NCBI GenBank assembly: GCA_002361175.1
Contig: DESG01000115.1
Span: 1 to 22,356 of the forward strand
Source of the DNA: Lachnoclostridium sp. UBA3320
GTDB lineage: Bacteria > Bacillota > Clostridia > Lachnospirales > Lachnospiraceae
Length of the DNA: 22,356 nucleotides
Direction: 5' to 3'
The position numbers and the translations under genes are program-made. The notes below the pieces were generated by a model. That model saw nothing but the letters and a program-made list of their open reading frames with translations. It did no database searches and was not told the DNA's origin. Positions 6,737 through 14,711 of this stretch are shown piece by piece. Positions within the stretch are counted from its first letter, which is position 1; each line of letters starts with the position of its first letter.

Positions 6737-7422
6737 ATTTTTACTTTTTATTAGAAGACGAAAAGTCTTTTCTAAAGGTACTGCCTTTATGGCTTGAGTA
6801 TATGAATTTTGATTGTAAACGGGTTGCGGATATACAAGAGGTACAGGAAAATAATTATGTTTTGCAAAGTGGACAAGGAGTTACTCAATTAGTTACTAAA
6901 GTTCTTTTTGACACAATAGATACTATTTTATTGAATCCAGACAAAATTGATAAATTAGTAATAATTTTAGATGCTGAGGAGTTGGATGCTGAAGATAGAA
7001 AACAATTAGTAAATGAGCAAATTAGTAAACATTATGAGGTTGAAAAAATAAATTTTGATATAATGGTATTAGTCTGCAATCACTGTTTTGAAACATGGTT
7101 ATTGGGTTGTAAAGGATTGTACCCAATAGAAGAAGTTAATAAAACCTCCGATTTTTACCAATATTATAAGCATTATAATATTGAAGCAAATGACCCTGAA
7201 GAAATGATACCGCCAGAGGGCAACGAAGAGACTATTGCGAAATATCATTTTCATTATCTTCATGAATTATTGCGGTATAAGAAAATTAGATATTCTAAAA
7301 ACAGACCCCAAAATGTAGCAACAGAAAAATATTTTAAAGGAATAGTCAAAAGAATAGCGATAACAGAACACTTAAAGTCGTTTAAAATATTTTACGATTT
7401 TGTTTCTTGTGTAAAAAGATAG
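6733..7422 (+). CDS. TOPRIM-like putative nuclease, partner of the upstream ATPase
   Basis: This 229-residue protein has features of the TOPRIM nuclease fold in stand-alone OLD/RloB/DUF4276/DUF4435 proteins. They are an N-terminal strand ending in an acidic motif (FLLEDEKSF, Glu8), a hydrophobic strand ending in acidic residues (KLVIILDAEELD, Asp80/Glu82), and HCFETWLLG at 117-125, like the FExWLL motif of RloB-type proteins. The basic C-terminus (about 185-229, KNRPQNVATEKYFKG ... HLKSF) recalls the end of such proteins. ATG 6733 overlaps the ATPase stop and is served by GAGGGG, so translation is coupled and a stoichiometric complex is likely. The fold and family are inferred from motifs only. 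It could instead be a toxin-type effector without nuclease activity. Confidence 0.65.
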   Translation: MNFYFLLEDEKSFLKVLPLWLEYMNFDCKRVADIQEVQENNYVLQSGQGVTQLVTKVLFDTIDTILLNPDKIDKLVIILDAEELDAEDRKQLVNEQISKHYEVEKINFDIMVLVCNHCFETWLLGCKGLYPIEEVNKTSDFYQYYKHYNIEANDPEEMIPPEGNEETIAKYHFHYLHELLRYKKIRYSKNRPQNVATEKYFKGIVKRIAITEHLKSFKIFYDFVSCVKR

Positions 7423-7435
7423 AAATTTTAAATGT

Positions 7436-7464
7436 TTGACTTATCTAGTGTTTTGGTGTAAAAT
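7436..7464 (+). promoter_or_regulatory. Promoter of the asd-pyrCFKD operon
   Basis: TTGACT (7436-7441), a 17-nt spacer and TAAAAT (7459-7464) make a near-consensus sigma-A promoter. The predicted leader to the ATG at 7517 is only about 45 nt. It contains a small GCCG/CGGC hairpin and no recognisable PyrR-binding loop or attenuator terminator. Confidence 0.75.
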
Positions 7465-7516
7465 TCTAACAAAATATAGCCGTATATTCGGCGAGATAAA
7501 ACTATGGAGGAAAAAG

Positions 7517-8605
7517 ATGGATAGAAAATTAAGAGTTGGTATCCTTGGTGGTACTGGAATGGTAGGACAGAGGTTTATTTCATTATTAGAAAATCACCCA
7601 TGGTTTGAAACAGTTACTATAGCTGCCAGTCCACGTAGTGCTGGGAAAAGATACGAAGAAGCAGTTAATGGACGATGGAAAATGACAACACCAATGCCAG
7701 AGGCTGTTAAAAATATTGTTGTCAAAGATGTCAGCGATGTTTATACTCTAGCCTCAGATGTTGACTTTGTTTTCAGTGCAGTAGATATGTCTAAAGATGA
7801 GATTAGAAAAATAGAAGAAGAGTACGCAAAGGCAGAGACACCAGTAGTTTCTAATAATAGCGCACACAGGTGGACGCCTGATGTACCTATGATAGTACCT
7901 GAGCTTAATCCACAGCATTTAGATGTTATAAGCAGTCAAAAGAAGCGCCTTGGTACAAAGAGAGGCTTTATCGTTGTAAAACCTAACTGCTCTATACAAA
8001 GCTATACTCCTGCGCTTCATGCGCTTAAAGAAGCTGGTTTTGAGGCAGAAACTGTAGTTGCGACAACTTATCAGGCAATTTCAGGAGCAGGCAAGACATT
8101 TAAAGACTGGCCTGAGATGGAGGGTAATGTAATACCGTTTATTGGAGGAGAAGAAGAGAAGAGCGAACAAGAACCGCTGCGCATATGGGGACATATTGAA
8201 AATGGCAGTATTGTAAAGGCAGAGGCACCTGTTATTACAACACAGTGCATACGTGTTCCTGTACTAGATGGACATACGGCAGCAGTATTTATGAGCTTTA
8301 AAGATGGCAATAAACCTTCCAAAGATGAAATTATAAAAATTTGGAGAGCATTTAAAGGACTTCCACAGGAATTAAATCTCCCTAGTGCACCAAAGAATTT
8401 TATACAGTATCTTGATGATGACAACCGTCCACAAGTAACACTTGATGTCAATTACGAAAATGGTTTTGGCATATCTCTTGGGCGTTTGCGTGAAGATGTA
8501 ATATTTGATTATAAGTTTGTTGGTCTGTCACATAATACTATACGTGGTGCTGCTGGCGGTGGTGTGCTTACGGCTGAACTTCTTAAAGCAAAAGGATTTA
8601 TATAA
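7517..8605 (+). CDS. asd: Aspartate-semialdehyde dehydrogenase (archaeal/fungal-type)
   Basis: This enzyme reduces aspartyl phosphate to aspartate semialdehyde with NADPH, the shared step to lysine, threonine and methionine. The start is ATG 7517 with GGAGG 6 nt upstream, giving 362 residues. The open frame extends to 7436, but that part covers the promoter. Visible motifs are the nucleotide-binding GILGGTGMVGQ (8-18), active-site Cys158 in VVKPNCSIQ, QAISGAGKT (186-194) and RVPVLDGHT with His253. These features and the length place it in the subgroup found in archaea, fungi and many Clostridia rather than the E. coli type. It is the first gene of an operon otherwise devoted to pyrimidines. 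pyrC follows after 14 nt. Confidence 0.95.
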   Translation: MDRKLRVGILGGTGMVGQRFISLLENHPWFETVTIAASPRSAGKRYEEAVNGRWKMTTPMPEAVKNIVVKDVSDVYTLASDVDFVFSAVDMSKDEIRKIEEEYAKAETPVVSNNSAHRWTPDVPMIVPELNPQHLDVISSQKKRLGTKRGFIVVKPNCSIQSYTPALHALKEAGFEAETVVATTYQAISGAGKTFKDWPEMEGNVIPFIGGEEEKSEQEPLRIWGHIENGSIVKAEAPVITTQCIRVPVLDGHTAAVFMSFKDGNKPSKDEIIKIWRAFKGLPQELNLPSAPKNFIQYLDDDNRPQVTLDVNYENGFGISLGRLREDVIFDYKFVGLSHNTIRGAAGGGVLTAELLKAKGFI

Positions 8606-8619
8606 TAATGGAGAAGAAC

Positions 8620-9924
8620 ATGGACAGATATTTGATTAAAGGAGGACATCTTATTGACCCTGCAAATGGCATTGATGGCAAGAGAGATATTTTAATATCT
8701 GATGGTAAAGTTATAAAAGTTTTAGAAAAGATAAATGAAAGTGACTCTATTGTAAATGATGTTAAGGTAATTGATGCTGTTGGCAAGGTTATTATGCCGG
8801 GCTTTGTTGATTTGCATGTGCATTTAAGAGAACCTGGTTTTGAATATAAGGAAACAATTATGACAGGTGCAATGGCAGCAGCAAGGGGCGGTGTTACTAC
8901 TATCTGTCCGATGCCAAATACTAAACCTGTTATAGATTCTCCTGCGATGGTAAAAGATTTGCTTGACAGAGCAAAAGGAGCGCCTGTTAATATCCTGCCT
9001 ATAGGTGCAATAACATTTGGACAAGAAGGCGTTGATATTACTGATATTGCGGGTATGAAAGAAGCTGGTGCTGTAGCAATTAGTGAAGATGGAAAATCTG
9101 TTATGAACTCTTGGCTGTTTTTACAGGCACTTCATGATGCAGCAGAAGTAGGAATGCCAGTTTTTTCGCACTGTGAGGATGAAAACCTTGTAGACGGCGG
9201 AGTTATGAATTATGGGGAAAAGTCAGAGGAACTTGGGCTGCCTGGCATAACTAATGCTGTTGAAGATGTAATCGTTGCAAGAGATATAATACTTGCTAAA
9301 GAAGCAGGCTGTAAGTTACATCTTTGCCACTGTTCTACAGCGGATAGTGCAACATTGGTGGAGATGGCGCATAAACAGGGACTTTCTGTCACTGCAGAAG
9401 TGTGTCCACACCATTTTACAATGTCAGATGATGAGATTACAGAAGATAATGGAAGATTTAAGATGAACCCTCCATTAAGAAGCAAAAAAGATGTTGACGC
9501 ACTAAAGAATGCATTAAAGAATAATATAATTGAAGTTATTTCTACAGACCATGCACCACATAGTAGTGAAGAAAAAGCACAATCTATGCTTAAAGCACCA
9601 TTTGGCATAGTTGGTCTTGAAACTTCATTTGCACTTGGATATACAGTACTTGTAAAAGGAGGGTATCTTACTTTATCACAACTTGTAGAAAAAATGAGTG
9701 TAAATCCTGCAAAGGTTATAAATATAGACAAGGGAAGTCTTTTAGAAGGCAAAATTGCTGACCTTGTTATTGCTGATATAGAAAAAAGTTATGTAATTGA
9801 TAGCAGCAAGTTTGTTTCTAAAGGGAAAAATACGCCGTTTAATGGTAAAGAAGTATATGGCAGGATTGAAAAAACATTTGTAAATGGCAAAATAGTCTAT
9901 GACTATTTAACTGATAGTGAGTAA
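8620..9924 (+). CDS. pyrC: Dihydroorotase, class I
   Basis: PyrC cyclises carbamoyl aspartate to dihydroorotate, the third step of UMP synthesis. At 434 residues it is an amidohydrolase with the metal ligands HVHLREPG (His66, His68), Asp157 (SEDGKS), His184 (FSHCED), His237 (LCHCST) and Asp310 (STDHAPH). The length and these motifs mark the class I (long) enzyme of Gram-positive bacteria. I chose ATG 8620 because GGAG (8610-8613) lies 6 nt before it. ATG 8608 is in frame but contains that ribosome site. It lies 14 nt after asd and 15 nt before pyrF, in one operon. All catalytic residues are present. Confidence 0.96.
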   Translation: MDRYLIKGGHLIDPANGIDGKRDILISDGKVIKVLEKINESDSIVNDVKVIDAVGKVIMPGFVDLHVHLREPGFEYKETIMTGAMAAARGGVTTICPMPNTKPVIDSPAMVKDLLDRAKGAPVNILPIGAITFGQEGVDITDIAGMKEAGAVAISEDGKSVMNSWLFLQALHDAAEVGMPVFSHCEDENLVDGGVMNYGEKSEELGLPGITNAVEDVIVARDIILAKEAGCKLHLCHCSTADSATLVEMAHKQGLSVTAEVCPHHFTMSDDEITEDNGRFKMNPPLRSKKDVDALKNALKNNIIEVISTDHAPHSSEEKAQSMLKAPFGIVGLETSFALGYTVLVKGGYLTLSQLVEKMSVNPAKVINIDKGSLLEGKIADLVIADIEKSYVIDSSKFVSKGKNTPFNGKEVYGRIEKTFVNGKIVYDYLTDSE

Positions 9925-9939
9925 AAGAGGAGTAAATAA

Positions 9940-10857
9940 TTGATTAAAAGATTAATTGAAGAGATTACAAAGAAAAATGCACCTATTGTAGTAGGACTTG
10001 ACCCTATGCTTGGATATGTGCCTGAATATATATTGACAAATTCATTTGAAAAATATGGAGAGACATTAGAAGGTGCATCAGATGCAATACTACAGTTTAA
10101 TAAAGGGATTGTTGATGCAGTATATGACCTTATTCCTGCTGTAAAACCACAGGTTGCAATGTATGAACAGTTTGGTGTGCCTGGCATGAAGGCATTTAAA
10201 GAAACAGTAGATTACTGTAAAGAGAAAGGACTTATCGTAATTGGTGATGTAAAGCGAGGTGATATAGGCTCTACATCAGCAGCATATGCAACAGCACACC
10301 TTGGTAAAGTAAAAGTAGGTGGTAGTATATGCAGTGCATTTGACGAAGACTTTGTTACTGTAAATCCATATCTTGGAAGTGATGGTGTAAAGCCATTTAT
10401 AGATGTTTGCAAAGAAGAAAATAAAGGTATATTTGTGCTTGTAAAGACATCTAATCCATCAAGTGGAGAGTTTCAGGATAAAATTTTTGAGGACAAGCAT
10501 TTATATGAGCTTGTAGCAGAGAAAGTCCTTGAATGGGGCAGCCAGTGTATGGATGGCACATACAGTAATGTGGGCTGTGTAATTGGCGCAACTTATCCTG
10601 AAATGGGCAAGGCTTTGCGCAAAATGCTGCCACATAATTATATACTTGTGCCAGGGTATGGTGCGCAAGGTGGCACTGCTAAAGACTTAGCCGCATATTT
10701 TAATGAAGATGGGCTTGGAGCAATCGTTAATTCATCAAGAGGTATAATAGCTGCATATAAACAAGAGAAGTATTCAAAGTATACACAAGCAAATTATGCA
10801 GATGCTTCAAGACAGGCAGTACTTGATATGAAAGAAGATTTGCTTGCGAATATGTGA
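9940..10857 (+). CDS. pyrF: Orotidine 5'-phosphate decarboxylase, type 2
   Basis: PyrF decarboxylates OMP to UMP, the last step of the de novo pathway. The catalytic tetrad signature GDVKRGDIGS (102-111, with Asp103, Lys105, Asp108) and the N-terminal VGLDP (18-22) are intact. At 305 residues it belongs to the longer type 2 subfamily (about 270-310 residues) rather than the short form of about 230 residues. Translation starts at TTG 9940, supported by GAGGAG at 9927-9932 with 7-nt spacing. No ATG is suitably placed nearby. It sits between pyrC and pyrK in the same operon. pyrE, which makes its substrate, is not in the window. Confidence 0.96.
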   Translation: MIKRLIEEITKKNAPIVVGLDPMLGYVPEYILTNSFEKYGETLEGASDAILQFNKGIVDAVYDLIPAVKPQVAMYEQFGVPGMKAFKETVDYCKEKGLIVIGDVKRGDIGSTSAAYATAHLGKVKVGGSICSAFDEDFVTVNPYLGSDGVKPFIDVCKEENKGIFVLVKTSNPSSGEFQDKIFEDKHLYELVAEKVLEWGSQCMDGTYSNVGCVIGATYPEMGKALRKMLPHNYILVPGYGAQGGTAKDLAAYFNEDGLGAIVNSSRGIIAAYKQEKYSKYTQANYADASRQAVLDMKEDLLANM

Positions 10858-10881
10858 AATTGGAGATAATGGAGAATATAA

Positions 10882-11676
10882 ATGGCAGACAAAAAGAAAT
10901 TCATTGCACAAATAACAAGCCAGATAAAGCTTGCAGATGGGATTTACAGTATGTGGCTTAAATGTCCCAAAAATGCAAATATTTCTATAGCTTCACCAGG
11001 ACAATTTATATCTATGTACTGTCATGATGGCAGCAGGATGCTTCCAAGACCGATAAGCATATGTGAGATAAATGCATCTGACAATATATTAAGAGTTGTT
11101 TATCGAATCGTTGGCAAAGGCACAGAAGAATTTTCAAAACTAGATGCATCAGATACGATAAGTATTATAGCACCTCTTGGCAATGGCTTTGCGGTAGATG
11201 CAGACACTTGTAAAAAGGCACTTCTTATAGGTGGAGGCATAGGCATACCACCTATGCTTGGGCTTGCAGAGAAATTGTACAGCAGTGGAGTCAGTGCAGA
11301 AGCTGTACTTGGCTATAGAGACGGCAATCTGTTTCTTAAAGATGAATTTATGCCATATGCAAAAGTGTATGTTTCTACAGAAGATGGAAGTGTGGGTGTA
11401 AAAGGCAACGTAGTTGATGTGGTAAAGCAATATAATATACAAGCTGATATTATATATGCGTGTGGACCTCTTCCCATGCTTCGTGGAGTGAAAGAACTGG
11501 CAAAAGAGCGTGGCATAAAAGCACAGATATCTTTAGAAGAAAAAATGGCATGTGGAATAGGCGCATGTCTTGGGTGTGTATGTATATCTAAAGAAAAAGA
11601 TAGTCATAGCAATGTTAATAATAAAAGGATTTGCAAAGACGGACCAGTATTTGATTCTGAAGAGATTGTATTCTAA
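10882..11676 (+). CDS. pyrK: Dihydroorotate dehydrogenase B electron-transfer subunit
   Basis: PyrK carries FAD and a [2Fe-2S] cluster and passes electrons from dihydroorotate, via PyrD, to NAD+. The 264-residue protein has a ferredoxin-reductase-like FAD domain (RPISI, 56-60), an NAD-binding GGGIGIPPML (117-126), CGPLPML (194-200) and the C-terminal cluster ligands Cys224, Cys229, Cys232 and Cys251. It forms a heterotetramer with the PyrD encoded 18 nt downstream, which identifies PyrD as type 1B. The ATG is preceded by GGAG about 9 nt upstream. Nothing is missing or unusual. Confidence 0.96.
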   Translation: MADKKKFIAQITSQIKLADGIYSMWLKCPKNANISIASPGQFISMYCHDGSRMLPRPISICEINASDNILRVVYRIVGKGTEEFSKLDASDTISIIAPLGNGFAVDADTCKKALLIGGGIGIPPMLGLAEKLYSSGVSAEAVLGYRDGNLFLKDEFMPYAKVYVSTEDGSVGVKGNVVDVVKQYNIQADIIYACGPLPMLRGVKELAKERGIKAQISLEEKMACGIGACLGCVCISKEKDSHSNVNNKRICKDGPVFDSEEIVF

Positions 11677-11694
11677 TTAATTTAAGGAGATATT

Positions 11695-12597
11695 ATGAAT
11701 CTTGCAGTTAATTTTGCAGGAGTTGAGATGAAAAATCCTGTAACAACAGCCTCTGGGACATTTGGTTCAGGAGCAGAGTATAAAGACTTTGTAGATTTAA
11801 ACAAACTTGGAGCAGTTACTACAAAAGGAGTAGCAAGTGTGCCGTGGGAGGGTAATAAAACCCCACGCATATGTGAGACATATGGAGGTATGCTTAATGC
11901 AATAGGACTCCAAAATCCAGGTATTGATTTGTTTATTGAAAGAGATATACCGCTTTTAAAGCAGTATAATACAAAGATTATTGTTAATGTCTGCGGAAGG
12001 ACACTAGAGGAGTATGTAGAGGTTGTTAGGAGGCTGGCAGATAAAGATGTTGATTTACTTGAAATTAATATTTCATGCCCAAATGTAAAAGCTGGCGGTA
12101 TAGCTTTTGGACAAAATCCTGAACTTGCCAGACAAGTTACAGACAAGGTAAAGCAATATGCAAAGCAGCCTGTAATTATGAAATTAAGTCCAAATGTAAC
12201 AGATATTACTGAAATGGCAAAAGCCGTAGAAGCAGGCGGAGCAGATGCTATATCACTTATAAACACACTTACAGGTATGAAAATAGATATTAACAAAAGA
12301 ACCTTTGCACTTGCTAATAAAACTGGTGGTCTGTCAGGACCTGCGATAAAGCCAGTTGCAGTGAGAATGGTGTACCAAGCAGCACACGCTGTAAAAATAC
12401 CAGTGCTTGGTATGGGTGGCATAAGAAATGCTGAAGATGCGCTTGAGTTTATAATGGCAGGTGCGACAATGATTGCAGTTGGTACAGCCAATTTTAACAA
12501 TCCTTGTGCAACCGAAGATGTCATAAATGGAATAGGCCAATTCATGGATAAAAATGGTGTAAAAGACATTAATGAACTTATTAGGTGTGTAGAGTAA
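11695..12597 (+). CDS. pyrD: Dihydroorotate dehydrogenase, catalytic subunit, type 1B
   Basis: PyrD oxidises dihydroorotate to orotate using FMN. The 300-residue TIM-barrel protein shows Lys44 (TTKGV), the active-site Cys128 in NISCPNV typical of class 1 enzymes, and the FMN-phosphate loops near the C-terminus (LGMGGIRNAEDA, then AVGTANF). It is an NAD-linked type 1B enzyme because pyrK precedes it. AAGGAG lies upstream of ATG 11695. It is the last pyr gene of this operon. The next gene is separated by 86 nt containing a perfect inverted repeat and a new promoter. Confidence 0.96.
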   Translation: MNLAVNFAGVEMKNPVTTASGTFGSGAEYKDFVDLNKLGAVTTKGVASVPWEGNKTPRICETYGGMLNAIGLQNPGIDLFIERDIPLLKQYNTKIIVNVCGRTLEEYVEVVRRLADKDVDLLEINISCPNVKAGGIAFGQNPELARQVTDKVKQYAKQPVIMKLSPNVTDITEMAKAVEAGGADAISLINTLTGMKIDINKRTFALANKTGGLSGPAIKPVAVRMVYQAAHAVKIPVLGMGGIRNAEDALEFIMAGATMIAVGTANFNNPCATEDVINGIGQFMDKNGVKDINELIRCVE

Positions 12598-12603
12598 AAT
12601 CCA

Positions 12604-12647
12604 ATCCCTATTTACCTATTGACAAAATAGGTAAATAGGGATATTAT
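12604..12647 (+). promoter_or_regulatory. metY promoter embedded in a perfect 17-bp inverted repeat (operator and/or pyrD terminator)
   Basis: The left arm at 12604-12620 and right arm at 12626-12642 are perfectly complementary over 17 bp, with a 5-nt centre (GACAA). A -35 TTGACA (12619-12624) straddles the centre. After exactly 17 nt comes TATTAT (12642-12647), so the spacer is the right arm. A repressor dimer bound here would block RNA polymerase. In the pyrD transcript the hairpin is followed by an A/T-rich run with few consecutive T residues, so it may also terminate weakly. Its place before sulfur genes suggests a cysteine/methionine-responsive regulator, perhaps Rrf2/CymR-like. That identity is a guess. 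Confidence 0.8.
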
Positions 12648-12683
12648 ATATTTTGCAAAAAAATATTATTGGAGGCTGATATT

Positions 12684-13991
12684 ATGGCAAAGAAAAAATA
12701 CACAGACAGAAACTTTAAGTTTGAAACACTTCAGTTACATGTAGGGCAGGAAAGCGCAGACCCTGTTACAGATGCAAGAGCTGTGCCGATTTATCAGACA
12801 TCATCATATGTATTTCACAATGCACAACACGCAGAAGATAGGTTTGCGTTAAAAGATGCAGGCAATATTTATGGCAGACTTACCAACCCTACAGAAGATA
12901 TTTTTGAAAAGAGAATGACAGCACTAGAGGGCGGTGTCTCGGCACTAGCGACCAGTTCAGGTGCAGCAGCAGTTACATATACTATACAAAACCTTGCATT
13001 TGCAGGAGACCATATTGTCGCTGCAAGAAATATTTACGGTGGTACATACAACCTTTTACAACATACACTTGCTGATTATAATATAAAAACAACATTTGTT
13101 GACCCATTAGACCCTGCAGCATTTGAAAATGCTATAAAAGATAATACAAAGGCACTTTATATTGAAACACTTGGCAATCCTAATTCAGAAGTTTCAGATA
13201 TTGAAGCTATTGCAAAAATTGCCCATGCACACAATATACCACTTGTTATTGATAATACATTTGGTACACCATACCTTATTCGTCCTATAGAGTACGGTGC
13301 AGATATCGTAGTGCACTCTGCTACAAAATTTATAGGTGGACATGGTACAACAATAGGTGGTGTTATTGTAGATGGCGGAACATTTGATTGGAAAGCGTCT
13401 GGAAAGTTCCCACAGTTTACAGAACCTGTTCCAAGCTATCATGGGATAAGCTTTGTAGATGCTGCTGGTCAAGCTGCATTTGTTACAAGAATAAGAGCTA
13501 TACTTCTGCGTGATATGGGTGCAACACTTTCACCATTTCATGCATGGATTTTCTTGCAAGGCTTAGAAACACTGTCACTTAGGGTAGAACGACATGTGCA
13601 AAATACAATTAAAGTAATAGATTATCTTAAAACACAGCCATTAGTAGAAGCAATCCATCATCCATATATAACAGAAGATACAGAGCAACAGAGATTATAT
13701 AAAAAGTATTTCCCTAATGGAGGAGGTTCAATCTTTACATTTGAAATAAAAGGTGATGAACAGAAAGCCAAAAAATTTATAGATAACCTTGAGCTTTTCT
13801 CATTGCTTGCCAATGTAGCAGATGTTAAATCTCTTGTAATCCATCCTGCTTCAACAACACATGCAGAACTTACTAAAGAAGAACAGGCAGAACAGGGCAT
13901 AAAGCCAAATACTATAAGACTGTCAATAGGTACTGAACATATAGATGATATTATTGAAGACCTTGATGAAGCATTTAAGGCGGTAATATAA
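12684..13991 (+). CDS. metY: O-acetylhomoserine sulfhydrylase (O-acetylhomoserine aminocarboxypropyltransferase)
   Basis: This PLP enzyme condenses O-acetylhomoserine with sulfide to homocysteine, giving direct sulfhydrylation for methionine synthesis. The 435-residue protein has the Cys/Met-metabolism PLP fold: YGRLTNPT (63-70), SSGAAAVTY (91-99), Asp190 in VIDNTFGTPYL and the Schiff-base Lys215 in SATKFIGGHG. The extended region after it (KASGKFPQF) fits the long MetY type rather than MetB/MetC. ATG 12684 is 8 nt after GGAGG. TTG 12669 upstream is in frame but precedes that site. The stop overlaps the next start by one base (TAATG), indicating co-translation with the sirohaem gene. Confidence 0.94.
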   Translation: MAKKKYTDRNFKFETLQLHVGQESADPVTDARAVPIYQTSSYVFHNAQHAEDRFALKDAGNIYGRLTNPTEDIFEKRMTALEGGVSALATSSGAAAVTYTIQNLAFAGDHIVAARNIYGGTYNLLQHTLADYNIKTTFVDPLDPAAFENAIKDNTKALYIETLGNPNSEVSDIEAIAKIAHAHNIPLVIDNTFGTPYLIRPIEYGADIVVHSATKFIGGHGTTIGGVIVDGGTFDWKASGKFPQFTEPVPSYHGISFVDAAGQAAFVTRIRAILLRDMGATLSPFHAWIFLQGLETLSLRVERHVQNTIKVIDYLKTQPLVEAIHHPYITEDTEQQRLYKKYFPNGGGSIFTFEIKGDEQKAKKFIDNLELFSLLANVADVKSLVIHPASTTHAELTKEEQAEQGIKPNTIRLSIGTEHIDDIIEDLDEAFKAVI

Positions 13992-14611
13992 TGTCATATT
14001 TTCCAATGTTTGTAGATATAAGCCAGAAAAAATGCCTTATAGCCGGCGGGGGCAGTGTTGCCCTTCGTAAGGCAGAGGCAATGTCTAGTTTTGATGCTAC
14101 AGTTTATGTCATAGCACCCAATATAATTAAAGAAATTAAAGACATGGAAACTGTTACATGGTATGAAAAAGAAATACAACTAGAAGATATTCAAAACTAT
14201 GATATTGTAATTATTGCTACAAATGATAAAGTGCTTAATCATAGCATATCAAAGTTATGCAAAGAGAAAAATATCCCTGTTAATTCAGTAGACAACACGA
14301 AGGATTGCTCTTTTATATTTCCTGCGTATATAAAGAAAGGTGATGTGGTTGCGGCATTTTCAAGTGGAGGACAGTGCCCTGTTGTAGCACAGTACCTTAA
14401 AGAAGAGATGGAAAAAATTATGCCATGTCGCATTGGCGAAATCTCTAAGTATATTGGTAGTATTAGAGAAAATATAAAAAACTGCGGTATTGCAGGAAAT
14501 GTAAAAAAAGAAATTTATAAAGAAATTTTAAAATATTGCTTAGAAATAGATGACATACCACAAAAAGCAGCAGAGGACATAGAAGATATAATAGAAAGGT
14601 TTTTATTATAA
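13991..14611 (+). CDS. Precorrin-2 dehydrogenase / sirohydrochlorin ferrochelatase-like protein
   Basis: This 206-residue protein resembles the N-terminal module of CysG and Met8p, which oxidises precorrin-2 with NAD+ and may insert iron to make sirohaem. Visible features are the N-terminal MFVDISQKKCLIAGGG (6-21, a dinucleotide-binding Rossmann loop), VALRKAE, IIATND near residue 75 and FPAYIKKGDVVAAFSSGGQCPV (about 110-131), typical of this family. Sirohaem is the cofactor of sulfite reductase, so fusion in one transcript with metY makes sense for sulfide supply. The gene overlaps metY by one base. Methyltransferase and other tetrapyrrole genes are not in the window. Whether it also chelates iron cannot be told. 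Confidence 0.88.
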   Translation: MSYFPMFVDISQKKCLIAGGGSVALRKAEAMSSFDATVYVIAPNIIKEIKDMETVTWYEKEIQLEDIQNYDIVIIATNDKVLNHSISKLCKEKNIPVNSVDNTKDCSFIFPAYIKKGDVVAAFSSGGQCPVVAQYLKEEMEKIMPCRIGEISKYIGSIRENIKNCGIAGNVKKEIYKEILKYCLEIDDIPQKAAEDIEDIIERFLL

Positions 14612-14640
14612 TTGCTTTTGTTTTTGAGGTATGTTATACT
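14612..14640 (+). promoter_or_regulatory. Promoter of the hybrid histidine kinase gene
   Basis: TTGCTT (14612-14617), a 17-nt spacer and TATACT (14635-14640) form a good sigma-A promoter starting one base after the previous stop codon. The leader to the ATG at 14712 is about 65 nt, and no repeat or hairpin of note is seen in it. Confidence 0.6.
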
Positions 14641-14711
14641 ATTATAAAATCCGAATTTTGAGAAAAAAGGCAAATGCATCTTACGGTGATAGAAAGGAAG
14701 AAATATAAATA

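Noticed and set aside
7465..7516. PyrR-type attenuator or riboswitch in the asd-pyr leader
   Set aside because: The leader is only about 45 nt, holds one 4-bp hairpin and has no PyrR-binding loop or U-tract.
11682..12569. A long open frame (295 codons) antisense to pyrD
   Set aside because: It mirrors nearly all of pyrD, whose motifs are unmistakable. The translation is Ser/Ala/Pro/Ile-rich without domain features, so it is a by-product of codon bias.
12648..12683. SAM riboswitch or T-box before metY
   Set aside because: Only about 30 nt separate the -10 from the ribosome site, far too short for either element.
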